From the NCBI GenBank assembly GCA_947446025.1, contig CANFEY010000005.1:57668-121667 (forward strand): DNA of 64,000 nucleotides, read 5' to 3'. The notes under the pieces were generated by a model. That model was given only the letters and a program-made list of their open reading frames with translations. It was not told the origin of the DNA and searched no databases. The stretch comes from Bryobacterales bacterium (lineage in GTDB: Bacteria > Acidobacteriota > Terriglobia > Bryobacterales > Bryobacteraceae). Both the position numbers and the translations under genes were made by a program. How positions within the stretch are numbered: the stretch's first letter is position 1; the number at the start of each line of letters is the position of its first letter. This document shows, in pieces, positions 44,578 to 53,606 of this stretch.

Positions 44578-45005
44578 TGAGCCTGTTCTCAGCTTTACAA
44601 GTAAGCGCGTCCGGGATGTCGGCGCAACGCACGCGGGCCGAGATGCTGGTTGAAAACATGGCCAACGCCGAGACTACGCGGACGCCCGAAGGCGGTCCCT
44701 ACCGGCGCAAGGATGTGGTGTTCTCGACCGACGTCCAGGCGTCGCCGTTTTCCGCGGTGTTTCAGAGAGAGCTGGGACAAGGCGTGCGCGTGGCCGACAT
44801 CATTACCGATGACCGTCCGCCGGAGATGCGCTACATCCCCGGACATCCCGACGCCGACGCCAACGGGTACGTGGCGTTCCCGCACATGAACCCGGCGGAA
44901 GAAATGGTCGACCTGCTGAACGCATCGCGGTCGTATCAAAGCAACGTCGCGGCCATGTCGGCGGTGAAGGACATGCTCAATAAATCGATCGATCTGATGA
45001 GGTAG
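44577..45005 (+). CDS. flgC: Flagellar basal-body rod protein FlgC
   Basis: 142-aa rod subunit. SALQVSASGMSAQRTRAEML plus VENMANAETTRTPEGGPYRR form the typical N-terminus, and NPAEEMVDLLNASRSYQSNV with the heptad C-terminus closes the protein. fliE follows after 4 nt. Confidence 0.97.
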   Translation: MSLFSALQVSASGMSAQRTRAEMLVENMANAETTRTPEGGPYRRKDVVFSTDVQASPFSAVFQRELGQGVRVADIITDDRPPEMRYIPGHPDADANGYVAFPHMNPAEEMVDLLNASRSYQSNVAAMSAVKDMLNKSIDLMR

Positions 45006-45009
45006 GCCC

Positions 45010-45300
45010 ATGACGATTTCAGGCATCGCCCCCGTAACCTTTTTGCTCCCCATCGCCCCGGCGGAGCCCACTCCAAGCGGAGAAGCGTTCCATGCCGCCT
45101 TCAGCGACGCCATCTCAAAGGTAGAGGGCTTCCAGCAGAATGCCAAGGCCAGCGTCGACCGCTTTCTCTCTGGCGAGGGCGAAGAGCTGCACCAGGTCGC
45201 GCTGGCCGCCAAACAAGCCGAGTTGTCCTTCGATCTCTTCTTGCAGGTCCGCAACAAAGTCGTCAACGCCTATGAAGAAGTGATGAGGATGCAGGTTTGA
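45010..45300 (+). CDS. fliE: Flagellar hook-basal body protein FliE
   Basis: 96-aa adapter between the MS ring and the rod. The C-terminal part LHQVALAAKQAELSFDLFLQ and VRNKVVNAYEEVMRMQV is characteristic. It overlaps fliF by 4 nt (TTGA). Confidence 0.95.
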   Translation: MTISGIAPVTFLLPIAPAEPTPSGEAFHAAFSDAISKVEGFQQNAKASVDRFLSGEGEELHQVALAAKQAELSFDLFLQVRNKVVNAYEEVMRMQV

Positions 45301-47003
45301 TCCAAATCGGACAGCTGTGGGCGAACCTGGTTCCCAAGCAACGAATCTTCCTGCTCACGGCCATTCTGGCTGTGGCCGGAGGACTGTTCGCCTTGCAGCG
45401 CTGGAACAATGAGCGCGGCTATGAACCGCTGTTTTCCGGCATGTCGGCGGAAGACGCGGGCGCGGTGACGGCGAAGTTGCGCGAATCAGCTACTGACTAC
45501 CGGCTCGCGGACGGCGGCGGGACCATCCTGGTGAAATCCGACCGCGTGGCCGAAATGCGCCTGCAACTCGCGGCGGCGGGTTTGCCGCAGACCGGGCGGC
45601 TGGGCTTTGAGTTGTTCGACCAGACCAACTTCGGGGCCAGCGAGTTCACTGAACAGGTGAACTATCACCGGGCGATTGAAGGCGAGCTGGAGCGGTCGGT
45701 GAGGACACTGCGCGAAATCGAAAGCGCGCGCGTGCATGTCACGATGCCCAAGGAGTCGCTGTATCTCGAAGCCCGTCAGCCAGCGAAAGCCAGCATCCTG
45801 GTAAAGCTCCGGCGGGGTGCGCAGTTGAGCGCGCAGAACATCCAGGCGATCACGCAGCTGGCGGCCAGCGCAGTCACCGGCTTGCAGGCGAATCAGGTCA
45901 CGGTTCTGGACACGGCCGGGAATCTACTGAACCGCCCGCGCCCTGCGGGCCTGGAAGACACTTCGCAGGCCAGCGAAGCGGTGCTTGAGTACCGGAAAAC
46001 GCTAGAGCGGGACGTGCAGATGAAAGTGGCGCAGACGCTTGAGCCCCTGCTCGGCATCGACCATTTCCGCGTCGGCATCTCGGCCGACATCGATCTGACC
46101 AGCGGCGAGCAAAGCGAAGAAATTTTCGACCCCAACAAGTCCGTGATGGTGAGTTCGCAGACCACCCAGGATATGCCCGCGCCGGGCTCCCCCCTTAACG
46201 AAGCCGCCGTTCCGGGAACTTCCTCCAACCTGCCCCGCGCCACGGCCGCGCAGGCCAGCGCCGGAGCGTCGGTCACCAACTACGGACGCAAGACCGAAAA
46301 CACCAGCTTCCAGACCAGCCGCGTCGTGCGCCACACCAAACTGGGCCAGGGAGCGGTGAAGAAGTTGTCCCTATCGATTCTGGTGGATCATTCGCTGCGC
46401 TACGACCAAGGCAAGCCGGTGGTCGAAGCACCCTCGGCGGACAAACTCAAGGTCATCAAAGACCTGGTCACCGCCGCCGTGGGCATCGACGCGATGCGCG
46501 GCGACATTCTAGTCGTCGAGGCGTTCCCCTTTGAATCCACGCTGGCCGCGCAGCCCTTGAACGCCGACCCGCCGGCCGCCAAGGGCGCTCCAGCAGCCCC
46601 GCCGGGTGTCGTACTGCCCGAATGGCTGCAAAAGATAGTCGGCCAGTTCAATCCGATGGTCCTGGCTGGTGCCGGGGCAGGTGTGCTCCTAGCGCTGCTG
46701 GGCGGCGGGTTCTTCTTGTGGAAGAAGCACAAGAAAAAGAGAGCCGCGGCGACGGTGGAGGGCGGCAAACAGCTCGCCTCGCCCGCCTTGGACGCCGAAA
46801 AGGAGATGGAGGCACGTTTGGCCGATCAGGCCGCCGCGCAGCAGCGCCTCGAAGCCGACGCAATCCTCTCCCTGAAGATCCCCGCGGTCTCGACCAAGAA
46901 GACCGACGTGCTGAGTAGACATATCGCCTCCGAGGTGAAGAAAGACCCCGTGGCGATGGCCCACGTGGTGAGGAACTGGCTCAATGGTGAGTATCAGCGG
47001 TAG
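45297..47003 (+). CDS. fliF: Flagellar MS-ring protein FliF
   Basis: 568-aa inner-membrane ring protein. TTG start inside the fliE stop. N-terminal helix (~18-35), YscJ-like ring-building motifs (GYEPLFSGMSAEDAGAVTAK, NYHRAIEGELERSVRTL), a linker, and the C-terminal helix (~450-475, VLLALLGGGFFLWK) followed by a cytoplasmic tail that binds FliG. Length is normal. It overlaps fliG by 20 nt. Confidence 0.96.
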   Translation: MIQIGQLWANLVPKQRIFLLTAILAVAGGLFALQRWNNERGYEPLFSGMSAEDAGAVTAKLRESATDYRLADGGGTILVKSDRVAEMRLQLAAAGLPQTGRLGFELFDQTNFGASEFTEQVNYHRAIEGELERSVRTLREIESARVHVTMPKESLYLEARQPAKASILVKLRRGAQLSAQNIQAITQLAASAVTGLQANQVTVLDTAGNLLNRPRPAGLEDTSQASEAVLEYRKTLERDVQMKVAQTLEPLLGIDHFRVGISADIDLTSGEQSEEIFDPNKSVMVSSQTTQDMPAPGSPLNEAAVPGTSSNLPRATAAQASAGASVTNYGRKTENTSFQTSRVVRHTKLGQGAVKKLSLSILVDHSLRYDQGKPVVEAPSADKLKVIKDLVTAAVGIDAMRGDILVVEAFPFESTLAAQPLNADPPAAKGAPAAPPGVVLPEWLQKIVGQFNPMVLAGAGAGVLLALLGGGFFLWKKHKKKRAAATVEGGKQLASPALDAEKEMEARLADQAAAQQRLEADAILSLKIPAVSTKKTDVLSRHIASEVKKDPVAMAHVVRNWLNGEYQR

Positions 47004-48009
47004 CGAGCAGATCCCAGGACTTCGCAAGACCGCCATTCTACTGCTGATGATCGGCGACGAGGCATCGAGTTCCATTCTGCGCGAACTGGACACAGGCGAG
47101 GTCGACGAGATCAGCCGTGAGATCGCGCTGGTCCGTTCGCTGACTCCCGAAGAAGCCGAAGGCGTCCTCGAAGAGTTCCACAAGATGGTGACGGCCCGCG
47201 ACTACGTCATCAAGGGCGGCGTCGATTACGCAAGAAAACTGCTGGTAAGCGCCTTCGGGGATGAACAGGCCCAGCGCATGCTGGACCGCCTGATGAAGTC
47301 GCTGGGCAACGAATCACTCAGCTTCGACGCGTTGCAAAAAACCGATCCGCAGCAGCTTTCAAAGTTCATTCACAGCGAACACCCGCAGACCATCGCACTG
47401 ATCATTTCGCATCTGAATCCATCGCAGGGAGCGGCGCTGCTCTCCCAGCTGCCCAAGGAAATGCGCGGCGACGTGGCCACGCGCATGGCCAGTCTGGACC
47501 AGATCTCGCCGGACATTATCACCAAGATCGCCAGCGTGATCGGCTTGAAACTGCGCGCGCTCGGCGAAATGAGCCGCGAATCCTACGGAGGCGTGGATGC
47601 CGTCGCGGAAATGCTCAACCGGCTCGACTCCAATGCCACCAAGGACATTCTGGAGGCTATGGAGGCTTCGAGCCCGCCCCTGGCCGAGCAGATCCGGCAT
47701 CTGATGTTTGTCTTCGAGGACCTGCTGCTGCTGGACGCCAACGCGATCAAGGAAGTGCTGGCCAAAGTGGACCGCAAGATCCTCACCGTCGCGCTCAAGG
47801 GCACTTCCGAGAAGATGAAGACGCATATTCTGCAAGCCATGAGCCAGCGCGGCGCCGATATGATGCGTGAGGACATGGACTCCATGGGTCCGATCAAGAT
47901 CAAGGAAGTCGAGTCGGCGCAGCAGCAGATCATCGCAGTGGTGCGGCAGCTCGAAACCGAGGGCGTGGTCAGCCTGAAGGGCACAGCGGGAGAGCAGTAT
48001 GTCGTCTAG
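46984..48009 (+). CDS. fliG: Flagellar motor switch protein FliG
   Basis: 341-aa rotor protein. The N-terminal FliF-binding domain (KTAILLLMIGDEASSSILRE), the EHPQ motif (HSEHPQTIALIISHL) in the middle domain, and the C-terminal torque helix with charged residues (LLLLDANAIKEVLAKVDRK, HILQAMSQRGADMMREDMDS) are present. The overlap with fliF (20 nt) and fliH (11 nt) suggests coupled translation. Confidence 0.97.
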   Translation: MVSISGSEQIPGLRKTAILLLMIGDEASSSILRELDTGEVDEISREIALVRSLTPEEAEGVLEEFHKMVTARDYVIKGGVDYARKLLVSAFGDEQAQRMLDRLMKSLGNESLSFDALQKTDPQQLSKFIHSEHPQTIALIISHLNPSQGAALLSQLPKEMRGDVATRMASLDQISPDIITKIASVIGLKLRALGEMSRESYGGVDAVAEMLNRLDSNATKDILEAMEASSPPLAEQIRHLMFVFEDLLLLDANAIKEVLAKVDRKILTVALKGTSEKMKTHILQAMSQRGADMMREDMDSMGPIKIKEVESAQQQIIAVVRQLETEGVVSLKGTAGEQYVV

Positions 48010-48646
48010 ACTGTTCTCCGGGGGTCTCGGCGATGCGACGCCGATCGAGTGGCGACCGGCGGGTGGAACGGCGCCGCGGAGTGCGGAAGGGCAAAGCTCC
48101 CCGCGGCGGGCGGGAGCGCAGCCACATCCCGAGGAGTCCGTGGAGGCCCGGGTCAAAGCGGCCTATGACCGGGGCGTCGCGGCGAGAGAAGCCACAGCGG
48201 AGCAGCGCGCCGGAGCGTTGGCGGCTCCTGTGCTGGGGAATTTCGGAGCCATTGTGAAGGAGCTCGCCGCCGCGCGCAAGCACGCGCGGGAAGAAGCCGA
48301 GGAGTCCATGGTGAAACTAGCGCTGGCGATTGCCCGCAGGGTCCTGCACCGGGAACTGGCCACCGACCCGGAGGCGATCCTGGGACTAGTCCGCTCTGGG
48401 ATCGATAAGCTGAGTGCGCGGGAGATCCACAAACTGCGGCTATCGCCGGGGGACGCGCGGATCGTGCAGGACAATCGCGCCGACCTGGCCATCCCGCAGG
48501 CGGTGGAGATCTCCGCTGATGCCGGGCTTCCCCCCGGCAGCGCGATCTTCGACACCCTGCGCGGAGAGCTCGATCTGTCGGTGCAGACGCAGCTCGAAGA
48601 AATCGAGCGCGGGTTCGCGGACCTTGTGGTCCAGAGGCGCCCATGA
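47999..48646 (+). CDS. fliH: Flagellar export regulator FliH
   Basis: 215 aa. A low-complexity N-terminus, a coiled coil in the middle (~85-125, AARKHAREEAEESMVKLAL) and a C-terminal part (LRLSPGDARIVQDNRADLAI, ISADAGLPPGSAIFDTLRGE) like the V-ATPase E-subunit-like domain, which holds FliI and the stator-like complex. Its end overlaps fliI by 4 nt. Confidence 0.88.
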   Translation: MSSRLFSGGLGDATPIEWRPAGGTAPRSAEGQSSPRRAGAQPHPEESVEARVKAAYDRGVAAREATAEQRAGALAAPVLGNFGAIVKELAAARKHAREEAEESMVKLALAIARRVLHRELATDPEAILGLVRSGIDKLSAREIHKLRLSPGDARIVQDNRADLAIPQAVEISADAGLPPGSAIFDTLRGELDLSVQTQLEEIERGFADLVVQRRP

Positions 48647-49947
48647 GTCCAACGCTGGGTAAATTCTTCGCGGCGCTGGGCGGCATGGAAACAGCCCGCT
48701 ACTCGGGACGCGTGCGGGAACTGACCGGACTGCTGGTCACCGCCGACGGACCGGCGGCAGCCGTCGGGGACCTGTGCGAGATCCGCTCACAAAACCGGAC
48801 AATCCGCGCGCAAGTGGTCGGCTTCCGCGATGGCCGGGTGCTATTGATGCCGCTCGAAGAAACGGGAGGCCTGCAGGCTGGGGACACGGTGATCGCCCGC
48901 CCGGAAGCCGCGCGCGTTTCTACCGGACCCGGGCTGCTCGGTCGCGTGCTGGACGGCTTTGGTCAACCCATGGACGGCGGCTCGCCCATTGAGTCGACCG
49001 GCTCCTACGACCTCTACGCCGCCCCGCCCGGTCCGCTCGACCGCGTGCCCATCACCCAGCGCCTGGTCACCGGCGTCCGCGCCATCGATAGCATGCTGCC
49101 CTTCGGCCAGGGCCAGCGCGTCGGCATCTTCGGCGGTTCGGGCGTCGGCAAAAGCACACTACTGGGAGCCATGGCACGCCACCATTCCGCCGACGTCAGC
49201 GTCATCGCGCTGATCGGCGAACGCAACCGCGAAGTGCGCGAATTCATAGAACATGACCTGGGTCCGGAGGGGCTGGCGCGCAGTGTTCTGGTCATCGCCA
49301 CATCCGACATGCCCGCGCCCTTGCGCATCCGCGCCGGGTTCGTCGCCCTCGCCATCTCCGAATATTTCCGGGACCAAGGCAAGAGTGTGCTGCTCGTCAT
49401 GGACTCAGTCACCCGCCTCGCCATGGCCCAGCGCGAAATCGGACTAGCCGCCGGCGAACCGCCCAGCCAGAAGGGCTACACCCCCAGCGTCTTCCAACTG
49501 CTGCCCAAGATGTTTGAACGCGCCGGCAATTTTCAGCAAGGCTCGATTACCGGCTTCTTCACCGTGCTGGTCGAAGGCGACGACTTCAACGAGCCCATCT
49601 GCGACGCGGCCCGCGCCATTCTGGACGGCCACGTGATCCTCTCCCGTGAATTAGGCGCGATGAACCACTACCCGGCCATCGACATCCTCAACTCCGTCAG
49701 CCGCCTGGCGGGCAAGGTGGCCCCGCCGGAACAGCGCGCCGCGGCAGGCAAACTGCGCGAAGCGATGGCAACGTTCCGCCAATCCGAAGACCTCATCAAC
49801 CTGGGTGCCTACGCCGCTGGCACCAACCCCGGCCTCGACTCCGCCATCCAAATGCGCCCGCGTCTGATGGATTTCTTGAAACAACCCCCCGACTTGAGCG
49901 AACCCATAGAGAAAACCCTGGACAGCTTGTATGCCCTTACACGGTGA
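48643..49947 (+). CDS. fliI: Flagellar export ATPase FliI
   Basis: 434-aa F1-beta-like ATPase of the flagellar type III export gate. P-loop GGSGVGKST, LIGERNREVREFIEH, Walker B VLLVMDSVTRLAMAQREIGL and the C-terminal helical domain are visible. Normal length. It ends 2 nt before the MITE-like inverted repeat at 49949. Confidence 0.97.
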   Translation: MSPTLGKFFAALGGMETARYSGRVRELTGLLVTADGPAAAVGDLCEIRSQNRTIRAQVVGFRDGRVLLMPLEETGGLQAGDTVIARPEAARVSTGPGLLGRVLDGFGQPMDGGSPIESTGSYDLYAAPPGPLDRVPITQRLVTGVRAIDSMLPFGQGQRVGIFGGSGVGKSTLLGAMARHHSADVSVIALIGERNREVREFIEHDLGPEGLARSVLVIATSDMPAPLRIRAGFVALAISEYFRDQGKSVLLVMDSVTRLAMAQREIGLAAGEPPSQKGYTPSVFQLLPKMFERAGNFQQGSITGFFTVLVEGDDFNEPICDAARAILDGHVILSRELGAMNHYPAIDILNSVSRLAGKVAPPEQRAAAGKLREAMATFRQSEDLINLGAYAAGTNPGLDSAIQMRPRLMDFLKQPPDLSEPIEKTLDSLYALTR

Positions 49948-49948
49948 T

Positions 49949-50107
49949 AGCGTCTGCCCGCTTCCAATCGGTCGCGGTTCAGTGCGGCACCGATTCCGTG
50001 AGGCGAGGGTTCGCAGGCATCGCCGGGGTCCCCACACAGCCGCCCGCGCAGGTAGGCACCCGCCGGAGCAGCACTGAACCGCGACCGTAAGGAAGCGGAC
50101 AGACGCT
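49949..50107. repeat. MITE-like element with ~38-nt inverted arms between fliI and fliJ
   Basis: The left arm (49949-49986) and the right arm (50069-50107) are imperfect inverted copies, with the shared core GGTCGCGGTTCAGTGC; about 82 nt lie between. No reading frame. The right arm is nearly identical to the solo arm at 1878-1915, so the arms are a dispersed repeat. The element fills the 170-nt fliI-fliJ gap. Target-site duplication could not be recognised. Confidence 0.75.
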
Positions 50108-50117
50108 CAAATCCCCC

Positions 50118-50561
50118 ATGAAGAAATTCTCCTTTCCCCTGGACCGGGTCCTCTCCTGGCGGCAAACACAGGCCCGGCTCGAAGAAGCCGGCCTGGCACT
50201 CCTCCACGCGGAGCTGCAAACACTCGACCTCCGCTGCGCAGCCCTCGACCACTCCGTCCAAGACGCCCGCGCTAAGCTGCTGGCCGCGCCGTCGGTAACC
50301 TCCGCCGAAATCGGGGCGCTGGAACACTTCCGCGCCTCGTCCTCCGCGCAAACCCGCTATCTCCTGCAAACTCGTTCCGCCCTGGAGCAGAAACTGGCCC
50401 AGCAAACCCAGGCAGTCCTCGAACGCCGCCGCGAGGCCCGGCTCCTCGAACAACTGCGGGACCGCCGCTGGCACTCCTGGCAGGCCGCCTCTGTGCGGGA
50501 AATCGACCAGCAGGCCGACGAAAGCTTCCTGGCACGCCTTACCCGCAATGCGGTAGAATGA
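50118..50561 (+). CDS. fliJ: FliJ-like export chaperone
   Basis: 147 aa, almost all helical, starting MKKFSFPLDRVLSWRQTQAR, typical for FliJ, followed by a long antiparallel coiled coil rich in Gln, Glu, Arg and Ala. FliJ couples FliI to the export gate. Sequence conservation in the family is low, so the call relies on the start, the coiled coil and the position after fliI. Confidence 0.8.
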   Translation: MKKFSFPLDRVLSWRQTQARLEEAGLALLHAELQTLDLRCAALDHSVQDARAKLLAAPSVTSAEIGALEHFRASSSAQTRYLLQTRSALEQKLAQQTQAVLERRREARLLEQLRDRRWHSWQAASVREIDQQADESFLARLTRNAVE

Positions 50562-50586
50562 CCTATCGGGATTTGGTCTTGTCGCC

Positions 50587-50616
50587 TTGCCGGAACGGTA
50601 CCACCGTTCTGGACAA
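50587..50616 (+). promoter_or_regulatory. Leader hairpin upstream of bamA
   Basis: The inverted repeat TTGCCGGAACGGT / ACCGTTCTGGACAA with a 3-nt loop (acc) has one bulge and one G-T pair. No T-run follows, so it is probably not a terminator. It lies 68 nt before the bamA ATG and 25 nt after fliJ and could be an RNA structure or a protein-binding site. Confidence 0.5.
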
Positions 50617-50684
50617 AACTTGGAACGCCGCGGCGGCAACCTACGTCTTAAGTCATGCGCAGAGTGGAAAGGAACCCGGACTAG

Positions 50685-53564
50685 ATGCCGCACTCCAGGC
50701 ACCATTGCCTGCGCACGCTCGTATTGTCGCTTTTCGGGACATACTCAGTTTTCGCTCAGCAGGCCCCGGCCCCGCCGAAGCCCGCCAATCCGTTTGAGAC
50801 CGTGACGGAGGCGCTGGCCCCGCCGCCCACCGCCGCCCAAGCCACCGATGTAATCGACAGCATCGAGTTCCGCGGCTCCCGCCGTGTCCCCCAAGATACC
50901 CTGCGGGCAATGGTTTTCACAAAGAAGGGCGACATCTATAACGACGCCTCGCTGCACCGCGACCTGATCACATTGTGGAACCAGGGCCGCTTTGACGATC
51001 TTCGCCTCGAGCGCGAACGCGCCGAAACCGGCGGCTGGATCGTCCGCTTCATCGTCGTCGAACGGCCCATCGTTCGCACCTTGGATTTCGTCGGCGCAAA
51101 GACCGTGACCACCTCTGATATCTTGGAACGCTACCGCGACCGCCGCGTCGGCCTCAGCGTCGAATCCCAGTTCGATCCCAACAAGCTGCAGCGCGCCGTC
51201 GTGGTCCTCGAAGAACTCCTGGCCGAGCGCGGCCGCCAGTTCGCCAAAGTCACACCGGACATCAGTCAACTGCCGCCGGCTTCGCTCGCCATCACCATGC
51301 GCGTGGACGAAGGCCCCAAGGTCAAGGTCGGCAAGCTCAACATCGAGGGCAACACGGTCTACAGCGACCGCATCGTGAAGCGCTCCATGAAGGTGCTCAA
51401 GCCCACCGGCATTCCGTATTCCATCTTCGCCGAGAGCCTCTTCGCCAAGACCTTCGATTCCACCAAAGCCGACATCGACGGCCAGCTGATTTCCCAGTTC
51501 TATCAGAAGAACGGCTACTTCCTGGCCCGCGTCACGGATGTGAAAGTAGACCTGGTGGACGGCGGCAACGGCCAGTTCCGCCTGCCCGTCATCCATCCCA
51601 ACAAGCCCGGCAAAAAAGCCGACATCACGCTGGTAGTGGAAGAAGGCCGCCGCTACAAGCTCAACAACATCAACTTCACCGGCGTGAAGCTGTTCAGCGC
51701 TCCCGAAGCGCTGATGCGTCCCGTCTTCCAGATGGCACAGGGCGATTACTTCTCCACCGAAAAGCTGCAAAAGGGCCTGGACGAGTTGCGCAAGCTGTAC
51801 GGCAACTACGGCTACATCAACTTCCTGGCGGACCCGATTCCTGAAATCGTCCCCAACACCGACCAGGTCAACCTCACACTCAACTTCGACGAAGGCAACC
51901 AGTTCTTCGTCCGCCGCATCGACTTTTCCGGCAACACCACCACACGCGATAAAGTTATCCGCCGCGAGCTCATGATCGACGAAGGCAACTTCTACAGCGA
52001 GAATCTGTGGGAGCTCAGCCTCCTGCGCTTGAACCAGCTGGGCTACTTCCAGACGCTCAAGAAAGACGAATCGGTCGATATGAAGACCGACACCCGCACC
52101 AACACAGTCGACCTCACGCTCAAAGTTCAGGAGCAGGGTAAGAACTCCGTGCAGATGAGCGGCGGTGTGTCCGGCATCCAGGGCAGCTTCCTGGGCTTCC
52201 AGTATTCCACCAACAATTTCCTCGGCATGGGCGAAACACTGAGCCTTTCGTCGAGCGCGGGCACGCGTTACAAGGACGTCAGCATCAGCTTCACTGAGCC
52301 GTACTTCCTCGACCGCCCGATTCAGTTTGGCATGTCGGTTTCCATCAGCCGCTTCACCTACAACCAAGGCCGCGAGGCTTCGGTGCTGGCGGGCGCGAAC
52401 CTGATTCCGCTCTATAACTCCGTGGGCGCGCAAAACCTGCTGAACTACAACACCAACAGCAAGGGCTTTACTGTCTTTTCCAGCTACCAATTGAAGCGCA
52501 GCTTTGCTCGCATCGGCATCAGCTACGGATACAGCATCCAGAACGTGGAGACGCTCACCGACTCCGCCAAGCAGTACTACCAATACCTCAACTTCCAGCA
52601 GATCAACGGGCCGAACCAACTGGACGGGATCACCACCTCTTACATACAGCCCACGTATTCCTACAATTCCACCGACAATCCGATGATTCCGACGCGCGGT
52701 ACACGCGCCTCGGCCAGCATCCAGTTCGCGGGCAGCTTCCTGGGTGGCAGCGTGAATCAATTCCAGCCCCAGATCGACATCGCCCACTTCCGCCCCGGCC
52801 TGAAAGCGAAACACGTCATCGGCATGCACTTCCTGGGCTCGTACGTGAGCGGCTTTGGCGGCAAGACGGCTCCTCCGTTTAACCGCTTCTTCATGGGCGG
52901 CGAAAATGACGTGCGCGGCTTCCAGCTGTACACTGTCAGCCCCATCGCCTTCATCCCCATCGCGGCCACCGTCAACCAGCTCAACAACGACGGCACTGCC
53001 CGCTTGCAAAGCTGCGCTACGCGCTCCACCACCTGCGGCCCCACTGCGGACAACCGCTGCTGCTTTGAAAGCGCCACCCAGCAAATGCCGGCCTACCAGC
53101 TGGTATTCCCCGGCGGCGACACCAAAATGGTGGGCAACTTCGAATACCGCATTCCCATCTTTGGACCCGTCACCCTGGCAGCCTTCTTTGACGCCGGCAT
53201 GAACCGCCTGTCCAACAAGAGCCAGCTTACGCTCAACCCCAGCCGCATCTTTGACCTGAACAGCCAGTTCCCCGAAGCCGCATTCGGCAACCGGGCCGTG
53301 GTGGCCAAGAACACCGAACTCATCCGCACCTCAACAGGCTTGGAACTGCAGGTCTTGATGCCTGTTTTCAACCAGCCCTTCCGCATCTACTGGGCCTACA
53401 ACCCGACGCGCGTGCGCAACTACATCGAGCCGCCCATCGTGGCCGACCGCAGCTATTTCCCGAATTATCCGTCGTTCATCAATTCCGTGGCCACCTTCGG
53501 CCAGCCCATCCCGCTGTTCGAGAGGAAGTCCACCTTCCGCTTCACCATCGGACGAACGTTCTAA
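50685..53564 (+). CDS. bamA: Outer-membrane assembly factor BamA
   Basis: 959-aa outer-membrane protein that inserts beta-barrel proteins. Signal peptide (~1-25), five POTRA domains (~50-480; e.g. KVKVGKLNIEGNTVYSDRIV, FFVRRIDFSGNTTTRDKVIR), then the barrel with VRGF at 743-746 (ENDVRGFQLYTVS). The barrel ends in the expected C-terminal Phe (FRFTIGRTF). Unusual: about 30 residues after VRGF lie four cysteines (777, 784, 792, 793) in SCATRSTTCGPTADNRCCFE. AAAGGA precedes the ATG by 12 nt. skp follows, the normal partner. Confidence 0.95.
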   Translation: MPHSRHHCLRTLVLSLFGTYSVFAQQAPAPPKPANPFETVTEALAPPPTAAQATDVIDSIEFRGSRRVPQDTLRAMVFTKKGDIYNDASLHRDLITLWNQGRFDDLRLERERAETGGWIVRFIVVERPIVRTLDFVGAKTVTTSDILERYRDRRVGLSVESQFDPNKLQRAVVVLEELLAERGRQFAKVTPDISQLPPASLAITMRVDEGPKVKVGKLNIEGNTVYSDRIVKRSMKVLKPTGIPYSIFAESLFAKTFDSTKADIDGQLISQFYQKNGYFLARVTDVKVDLVDGGNGQFRLPVIHPNKPGKKADITLVVEEGRRYKLNNINFTGVKLFSAPEALMRPVFQMAQGDYFSTEKLQKGLDELRKLYGNYGYINFLADPIPEIVPNTDQVNLTLNFDEGNQFFVRRIDFSGNTTTRDKVIRRELMIDEGNFYSENLWELSLLRLNQLGYFQTLKKDESVDMKTDTRTNTVDLTLKVQEQGKNSVQMSGGVSGIQGSFLGFQYSTNNFLGMGETLSLSSSAGTRYKDVSISFTEPYFLDRPIQFGMSVSISRFTYNQGREASVLAGANLIPLYNSVGAQNLLNYNTNSKGFTVFSSYQLKRSFARIGISYGYSIQNVETLTDSAKQYYQYLNFQQINGPNQLDGITTSYIQPTYSYNSTDNPMIPTRGTRASASIQFAGSFLGGSVNQFQPQIDIAHFRPGLKAKHVIGMHFLGSYVSGFGGKTAPPFNRFFMGGENDVRGFQLYTVSPIAFIPIAATVNQLNNDGTARLQSCATRSTTCGPTADNRCCFESATQQMPAYQLVFPGGDTKMVGNFEYRIPIFGPVTLAAFFDAGMNRLSNKSQLTLNPSRIFDLNSQFPEAAFGNRAVVAKNTELIRTSTGLELQVLMPVFNQPFRIYWAYNPTRVRNYIEPPIVADRSYFPNYPSFINSVATFGQPIPLFERKSTFRFTIGRTF

Positions 53565-53606
53565 AGCAATGCTAGGATGGAAAAACATTATATGAGGAGT
53601 TTCGCC

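Noticed and set aside
50745..53084. 779-codon frame antisense to bamA
   Set aside because: Same reason: mirror of a conserved gene, with composition dominated by Ala, Val, Glu and His.
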